In this document: in pieces, positions 60,118 to 64,000 of the stretch
Layout of the letters: each line of letters opens with the position of its first letter
Position numbering within the stretch: the stretch's first letter is position 1
NCBI GenBank assembly: GCA_964574815.1
Contig: CAZNPL010000022.1
Span: 40,888-104,887, forward strand
Source: CAZNPL01 sp964574815
Lineage (GTDB): Bacteria; Planctomycetota; Phycisphaerae; UBA1845
Direction: 5' to 3'
DNA length: 64,000 nt
Notes under the pieces: generated by a model
What the model was told of the DNA's origin: nothing
Database searches by the model: none
The model's input: the letters and a program-made list of their open reading frames with translations, nothing else
Position numbers and translations under genes: made by a program

Positions 60118-60528
60118 GATACGGTGCCCTCCTTTCGGCAAGTGCGTTGACATGCGACCCGACGACGACGGCCCGGCCTGTCGGCGGCACGCCTGGCAAA
60201 TGGTTTCGACGCGAAACCTGCGTCACCCACAGCCAAGCCCGTGCCCGAGCGCCAACATTCCCCTCTGATCGGGCCGCAAAACCACACCATAGCCAAACAA
60301 TCCATCACGTTCAAGTAAAAATTGTCATTTTTCGAGCGAAGGGGCCGCCTTTTCAGCATGGCTGGAAGCGAAGACTCGAAAAAGACCGAACCGATGCCCG
60401 CAGGAGGGTGCGAGCATCATGGGGTGCATCTCGATGCACCTCTTTAACTAAACGCTGACCCAAACGCGGCCAAGCCTGGAAAGCACCACGGCTACACGCC
60501 GGGGTCCGCGCCATCGGCGCTATTCATC
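60118..60528. other. Spacer, no supported gene
   Basis: About 410 bp. Its right part follows the toxin stop and its left part precedes the IPTL-CTERM start. It includes a somewhat AT-richer stretch (60295-60335), a possible promoter region. No gene. Confidence 0.4.
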
Positions 60529-60828
60529 TTAATCAAATGCCCTTCGCAAGTCCCGGGCACCGTGAATGACGCGGATAATCTGCACCGGCCTTGTGTCGGG
60601 CAAGTAGATGATGAGGTAGGAGAACACGGGCCATACGCGGAGTGCGTCATCGGGCAAATCGTTGCGAGCGTGCCCGATTCCGGGTTCAGTGCCGATCTTC
60701 GAGAAACCCTCATGCAGGCGTCGATGAACGTGAAGCGCCAAGCCGGCGCCGCTGTGCTCAAGCACGTATTCGAGAATCTCGTCAAGGTCGCGCGCTGCGG
60801 ATGGCGTCAGAACGAACCGGCTGGTCAT
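60529..60828 (-). CDS. parE: ParE/RelE-type toxin
   Basis: The 99-residue protein has the ParE fold pattern: TPSAARDLDEILEYVLEHSG in helix 1, VFSYLIIYLPDTRPVQIIRV as the central strands, and IIRVIHGARDLRRAF as the C-terminal motif. ParE toxins poison DNA gyrase, and related RelE proteins cut mRNA, so the mode is inferred from the ParD-type partner. It overlaps the antitoxin gene by four bases (ATGA), antitoxin first, the usual parDE order. Confidence 0.85.
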   Translation of the reverse strand: MTSRFVLTPSAARDLDEILEYVLEHSGAGLALHVHRRLHEGFSKIGTEPGIGHARNDLPDDALRVWPVFSYLIIYLPDTRPVQIIRVIHGARDLRRAFD

Positions 60829-61205
60829 GCCCGCCGTTTTACACTCGATTGCTCCGACTCAGAAGCGGCGGCATCCTCAAGGCGATTCTTCCACCGGGCG
60901 AAAAACTCCTCCCCGTCGACGAACTCGCCTCGCCGAACCTCGTCGAGCCCCTCACGCACCTTCGCGCGAATCGTCTCGCGGGCCCGGTCCAACAGGCCCG
61001 GCGACAGGCCGGCCTCCTCCTCAGGGTTGAGGCCCTGCGTCAGCCACTTGTCGAGCAGCCGAGCCTCCTCTTGCTCCTGCAGAAGCCTCAGACCGTGGCG
61101 AATGACCTCGCTGGCCGACGCATAGCGACCGGATTTCACGAGCCGCTCGACGAGGGCGTGCTGGTCGTCGGTGAGCGATACGTTTCGAGCATTGGTAGCA
61201 GGCAT
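60825..61205 (-). CDS. parD: ParD-type antitoxin
   Basis: The 126-residue protein has a ribbon-helix-helix N-terminus, NVSLTDDQHALVERLVKSGR with YASASEVIRHGLRLLQE. The C-terminal part (EGLDEVRRGEFVDGEEFF) is the toxin-binding segment seen in longer ParD proteins. It should repress its own operon and neutralise ParE. I start at ATG 61205, and GTG/ATG upstream at 61241 is less likely. It is somewhat longer than the usual 80-95 residues because of an inserted acidic region (LTQGLNPEEEAGLSPGLLDR). Confidence 0.85.
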   Translation of the reverse strand: MPATNARNVSLTDDQHALVERLVKSGRYASASEVIRHGLRLLQEQEEARLLDKWLTQGLNPEEEAGLSPGLLDRARETIRAKVREGLDEVRRGEFVDGEEFFARWKNRLEDAAASESEQSSVKRRA

Positions 61206-61254
61206 ACTACTAAGGATAGCATCCACCCGGCCGGGTGTCAAACTTGGCCACCCG

Positions 61255-61353
61255 CTACTTGGCTTGCGATTCGCTCCATTGCTTGAACGAGTAAACCCAA
61301 ATGCCCATCAGGTCCGCCTCGGCCGCCCGGTCTTTGACAATTGCTCTACGCAT
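61255..61353 (-). pseudogene. Truncated ParE toxin (first 32 codons)
   Basis: ATG at 61353 overlaps the stop of the second antitoxin by eight bases. It reads MRRAIVKDRAAEADLMGIWV, then YSFKQWSESQAK and TAG. This is a recognisable ParE N-terminal helix (RAAEADLxxIWVYSFEQWG in relatives), but the remaining 60-70 residues are missing. The DNA changes at about 61255 into the promoter region of parDE. A deletion has removed the toxic part while leaving the antitoxin gene whole. Confidence 0.72.
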
Positions 61354-61606
61354 TCTCAGCCGATAACCCCGCTCGCTTTCGGGCCTCGCGTCTGATTTCC
61401 CTGAAATCGAGCGGCCCTGCGTCGCCGCTCGCCTCCCCGTCGATCAGGGCTTGGCGAAGGGCCTCGACCTTCTGCTCGTGCTCTTCCAGAAGGCGCAGGG
61501 ATGCACGGACGACTTCGCTGGCGTTGCCGTAACGACCGGCCTTGATCTGACGGCTGATAAAAGCCTCGAAGTGCTCGCCGAGGGTGATGCTGGTGTTCTT
61601 GGCCAC
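61346..61606 (-). CDS. Orphan ParD-type antitoxin
   Basis: The 86-residue protein has SITLGEHFEAFISRQIKAGR and YGNASEVVRASLRLLEEHEQ, the ParD ribbon-helix-helix. The C-terminal toxin-binding part is ALIDGEASGDAGPLDFREI. The GTG at 61606 is the best start by homology, and the open frame upstream adds an unrelated 20 residues. The partner toxin downstream is truncated (61255-61353), so this antitoxin stands without an intact cognate toxin. It could still act on a ParE encoded elsewhere, or on the neighbouring one. Confidence 0.8.
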   Translation of the reverse strand: MAKNTSITLGEHFEAFISRQIKAGRYGNASEVVRASLRLLEEHEQKVEALRQALIDGEASGDAGPLDFREIRREARKRAGLSAENA

Positions 61607-62012
61607 GGGCGTTCCCTTCTGCGTATACCAAAAAGCACCACATCCTGGTGTCGACCTCAAGGTCACGGGGCGGAGAATTCCTTACGACTTTATCGACAGC
61701 GACACGGAGAATCCGGGGGGAGACCATGCCGAGTTGACGACGCCTCGGCCGCGGCGTATCAGACGGAGCGACGCATCGGTTCGCTGCCAGCGCCAGTGAT
61801 TGATGGCAATAGATAACGTCCGGTTCGGCTTCCACCGCTTCCAGGACGAAGGGCTTCTCGCCGACCTTTTCCCGCGCCTTTTCGGCGGCCTCCGTGGCCG
61901 TGTCCCCAACGCCGACGACCTGCTGATCACGGACGGCGATCCACTTCCCGCCGTACTTCTGCGAATGCTCGTCTCCGTTATCTATCAACCATGCGAAATG
62001 CGATGTGTCCAT
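61356..62012 (-). CDS. DUF5678-type small protein with an extended frame
   Basis: Residues 1-65 (SHFAWLIDNGDEHSQKYGGK, WIAVRDQQVVGVGDTATEAA, EKAREKVGEKPFVLEAVE) resemble DUF5678, small proteins of unknown function common next to retropepsin-like genes in planctomycetes and cyanobacteria. Typical members end after the EPDVIY motif, near 61800. Here the frame stays open for another 140 residues, becomes Arg-rich, and runs over the orphan antitoxin in another frame. The true end was probably lost by mutation or the tail is non-functional. ATG 62012 follows GAGGACC. Function unknown. Confidence 0.6.
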   Translation of the reverse strand: MDTSHFAWLIDNGDEHSQKYGGKWIAVRDQQVVGVGDTATEAAEKAREKVGEKPFVLEAVEAEPDVIYCHQSLALAANRCVAPSDTPRPRRRQLGMVSPRILRVAVDKVVRNSPPRDLEVDTRMWCFLVYAEGNARGQEHQHHPRRALRGFYQPSDQGRSLRQRQRSRPCIPAPSGRARAEGRGPSPSPDRRGGERRRRAARFQGNQTRGPKASGVIG

Positions 62013-62557
62013 GCCAGGGTCCTCGGAATATTCTGCGGTGGGCGAGTGGAATGTCGCAGCCATTTTCTGAATTCCAGGGACAGCCCCCTCCATCCCTATC
62101 TCTGCGCGACGTAGGGCAAGATCGACCATGCCCCGGATCGCTCATGCCGTTGCCCCTGGTATCCCGTGTCGTGCGAGGCGGCGAGGGGGCCGCCCATCCG
62201 CTGGGCGCCGACGTGTTTGTCGCGATGGTCGAAAAACGCCCCGGGTGCACGCTCAAGGGACGGAGTGATGGGGAACGCGGTCAATAGGACGGTGTTTCCT
62301 GGATTTGGTCCGCCGGATTCGAGAATCTCGTCGATCGTCGGGTTGACGGCAGAAGACTGATGTGTTTCCATAACGGCGCTTGTGCCAGCGTGGAGAGTGC
62401 GGACCCCCCCCACAAAATGAAGAGCTTTTAATGAAAAGCGCCGACCTAACCCAATATCGCCAGTCTTTGCACTTTAAAATGGGAGAACGACGTTAAGATC
62501 CCCCGCAGTACGGTACTTGTAATTTGTATAACGGCTCAGGCCTCCGACACACGAGCC
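62013..62557. other. Spacer, weak open frames only
   Basis: About 540 bp. A minus-strand frame (62096-62413) starts METHQSSAVNPTIDEI but then has no recognisable content, so I do not call it. The right part, AT-richer at 62420-62530 (TAATTTGTATAACGG near 62520), probably contains the promoter of the zinc-ribbon pair. Confidence 0.4.
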
Positions 62558-62842
62558 ATGCACAACCACTCGGCCATCCTGATCGCAGCGCCCGTCATCG
62601 TTGCCTTCGTACTTCTATTCGCACTCGACGTCTTTCACTATCCGATCATCACAATCACGGGCGTGGTCATCATCAGTATAATCGCTAACGCCCTGATGTT
62701 CGTTTATCGCCGCCAACGCCGCCATGAGCGCCGCCGCCGCACCGGCCGGTGCCTTGAGTGCGGCTATGATCTTACCGGGGTTGTTGCCGGCCGCTGCCCC
62801 GAGTGCGGCCGCCCCTTCCCGTCACAGGAGACTACATCATGA
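62558..62842 (+). CDS. Small membrane protein with C-terminal zinc ribbon
   Basis: The 94-residue protein has two hydrophobic spans (ILIAAPVIVAFVLLFALDVF, ITGVVIISIIANALMFVY), a basic RRQRRHERRRRTGR linker and a zinc ribbon CLECGYDLTG..CPECGRPF with four Cys. This CxxCGYDL(T/R)G ribbon is widespread in planctomycetes, where its function is unknown. The last four bases overlap the next gene (ATGA), whose product also starts with a zinc ribbon. Confidence 0.85.
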   Translation: MHNHSAILIAAPVIVAFVLLFALDVFHYPIITITGVVIISIIANALMFVYRRQRRHERRRRTGRCLECGYDLTGVVAGRCPECGRPFPSQETTS

Positions 62843-63894
62843 TCGGTCAGTGTCCGAGTTGTGGAGTCCCATTCAAGGCATCTGACGACAAGCTCGGTAA
62901 GCAGGTCCGCTGTAACCAGTGCGCCCATCAGTTCGTCCTCGAACCCCCAGCGGCCGACGATTCCAGGATCAGCAAGGCCGCCCGCCAGATCGCCGACATG
63001 ACGTCCGCACCCGGCGTCACGGTCAATCCGGCGGCCGCGCCTAATGCCGCCGTCAGCGAGCACCGCGAATACAGGCTCGTTGTCATCGGGTCCATCATCG
63101 CCTGCGTCCTCTGTGGCGGCGTTGGCTTGGCCATCGGCCTCAACATCCACCCGCCGGATCAGTACGAACTCCGCCAGGGTTATGAGGCCGGTCTCGACGC
63201 TGGCTACAAGGCGGGCGTCAAAGACGGCCGCGCCGAACAGCGCGAGATCGATCAGGCCCGGATCGACCAGGCGAAACGCGAAACTGCCCGCGCCCAAACG
63301 ACCATTAGTAAACTGAAGCGAACCGCCGATAATACCGTCGCGGCCCGCCTCGCCGAACAGCTTCAAAGCGCCCGGCTCACCGACGCCCAAGAACTGGAGC
63401 GCCGCACCCGGAACATTAACGAACGATGCAAGGTCGAAATCGACCGCGCCGAATACGCTGCCCACCGCAGGGGCCAGGACGATCTCCGCGAGAAACTCGA
63501 GGCCGAACGCGACGCCGCCATCGCCGCCGCCCGCGATGAGTATCGCGCCGCCTTGGAACAGCGCCGGCAGCAGATTGAAGCTGACGCCTACCACCGCGGC
63601 CAGATGGAGGGGGGCTACGAAGCCGGCTACCAGAAGGGACTTGAGATGGGCATCGAACGCGGTCGCCGTGAAGGCGACGACGCGTGCGAGCTACGAGTCA
63701 CGACCGCCACGCAACACGGCAAGAAGTTCGGGTACGATGAGGGATTCAAGGCCGGCGAGATCGACGGGTTCAAACGCGGCAAAGCAGAGGGCAGGCGCAT
63801 CGGGCGAAAGGAGGGGTACGAGAAGGGTGACTATAACGGATACAGACGCGGTTACGAGGACGGGTACAAAGCCGCTGGCGGACGCCGGCCGTGA
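62839..63894 (+). CDS. Zinc-ribbon membrane protein with coiled coil and GX3 (Yae1-like) repeats
   Basis: The 351-residue protein starts with an MJ0042-type zinc ribbon (CPSCGVPFKASDDKLGKQ with VRCNQCAHQF), followed by a linker and a span (LVVIGSIIACVLCGGVGLAI). A helical region rich in Glu, Arg and Ala runs to about residue 255. Glycine-every-four repeats (GYEAGLDAGYKAGVKDG near 110; GYEAGYQKGLEMGIERG and GYDEGFKAGEIDGFKRG later, about 260-348) resemble the deca-GX3 motif known from Yae1/Lto1. GGAG lies eight bases before the ATG. It is coupled to the preceding gene. A membrane scaffold role is possible, but unproven. Confidence 0.8.
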   Translation: MIGQCPSCGVPFKASDDKLGKQVRCNQCAHQFVLEPPAADDSRISKAARQIADMTSAPGVTVNPAAAPNAAVSEHREYRLVVIGSIIACVLCGGVGLAIGLNIHPPDQYELRQGYEAGLDAGYKAGVKDGRAEQREIDQARIDQAKRETARAQTTISKLKRTADNTVAARLAEQLQSARLTDAQELERRTRNINERCKVEIDRAEYAAHRRGQDDLREKLEAERDAAIAAARDEYRAALEQRRQQIEADAYHRGQMEGGYEAGYQKGLEMGIERGRREGDDACELRVTTATQHGKKFGYDEGFKAGEIDGFKRGKAEGRRIGRKEGYEKGDYNGYRRGYEDGYKAAGGRRP

Positions 63895-63945
63895 CCCGAT
63901 CTGCTACCAACTCTCGCAGTACGCCCTCCTCAAGCTCCAGCAACT

Positions 63946-64000
63946 TTAGCCCAAGTTGAGCAGCATCGAGGCTTGAACCGCCTTTTCGATACCTTCAGGG
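63946..64000 (-). CDS. C-terminal end of an unidentified gene (runs off right edge)
   Basis: On the minus strand a frame ends at TAA (63946-63948) after PEGIEKAVQASMLLNLG. The residues look like a regular helix and have normal codon use. Only 17 residues are visible, so the family cannot be named, and it may be chance. Confidence 0.35.
   Translation of the reverse strand, partial: PEGIEKAVQASMLLNLG

Noticed and set aside
62096..62413. 105-residue minus-strand frame starting METHQSSAV
   Set aside because: No ribosome-binding site or family similarity, and it overlaps the upstream region of the DUF5678 gene.

Overview
The window is high-GC bacterial DNA and most probably comes from a planctomycete, perhaps a Phycisphaerae-like lineage. 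This is inferred from protein style and not from a marker gene. The pointers are secreted proteins with Asp/Cys-rich repeats of the type DCNGNGVPDECDIA, dockerin-like C-terminal modules ending in Cys-Cys, PEP-CTERM and IPTL-CTERM tails, and small zinc-ribbon proteins (CLECGYDLTG). Spacers also carry many short palindromes and heptamer repeats.

Layout. 0-2 kb: a leftward phage head-packaging pair (terminase large subunit, then a DUF935/Mu gp29-like portal cut by the edge). 2.4-4.2 kb: rpsU, a STAS protein and an RNase HII-like nuclease. 4.5-13.3 kb: three large secreted proteases (metallo-, papain-like and trypsin-like) that share one C-terminal module. 13.7-16.6 kb: lysine catabolism through saccharopine. 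17-23 kb: a PEP-CTERM protein, malate dehydrogenase, glutamate racemase, a HEAT-repeat lipoprotein, a zinc alcohol dehydrogenase and a YfiH-type protein. 23.2-25.9 kb: a tight three-gene operon ending in btaB-btaA (betaine lipid synthesis), converging with a glycosyltransferase/radical-SAM pair. 28-31.6 kb: thrC, ribE and pdxA. 31.8-33.0 kb: an IS4-type transposase broken by one in-frame TGA.

33-50 kb: HD-GYP-like protein, folE, a hypothetical protein, a double VanZ protein, tadA, a CpaC-like secretin with two pilus-type lipoproteins, ftsK with a very acidic tail, a site-2 protease, a tandem PTPS protein, a methyltransferase and a polysaccharide deacetylase. By eye the plus strand of this block is G-rich, whereas the flanking DNA is C-rich whichever strand carries the gene. 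The block is bounded by the dead transposase and a 5'-truncated group II intron, which suggests an inverted or rearranged segment.

51-57 kb: a salt/osmolyte group comprising a PAP2 phosphatase, a BCCT betaine-type transporter overlapping a membrane-anchored dual solute-binding protein, and a Ca2+/Na+ antiporter. No ABC transporter or TRAP membrane genes accompany the binding protein. 57-60 kb: a secreted unknown and an IPTL-CTERM protein. 60.5-62 kb: an intact parDE pair, a second parD whose parE is cut to 32 codons, and a DUF5678 protein. 62.5-63.9 kb: two overlapping zinc-ribbon membrane proteins, the second with a long GX3 repeat.

No rRNA, tRNA or CRISPR array was found by eye. Start sites were chosen from ribosome-binding sites and family fit, and uncertain ones are marked in their entries.
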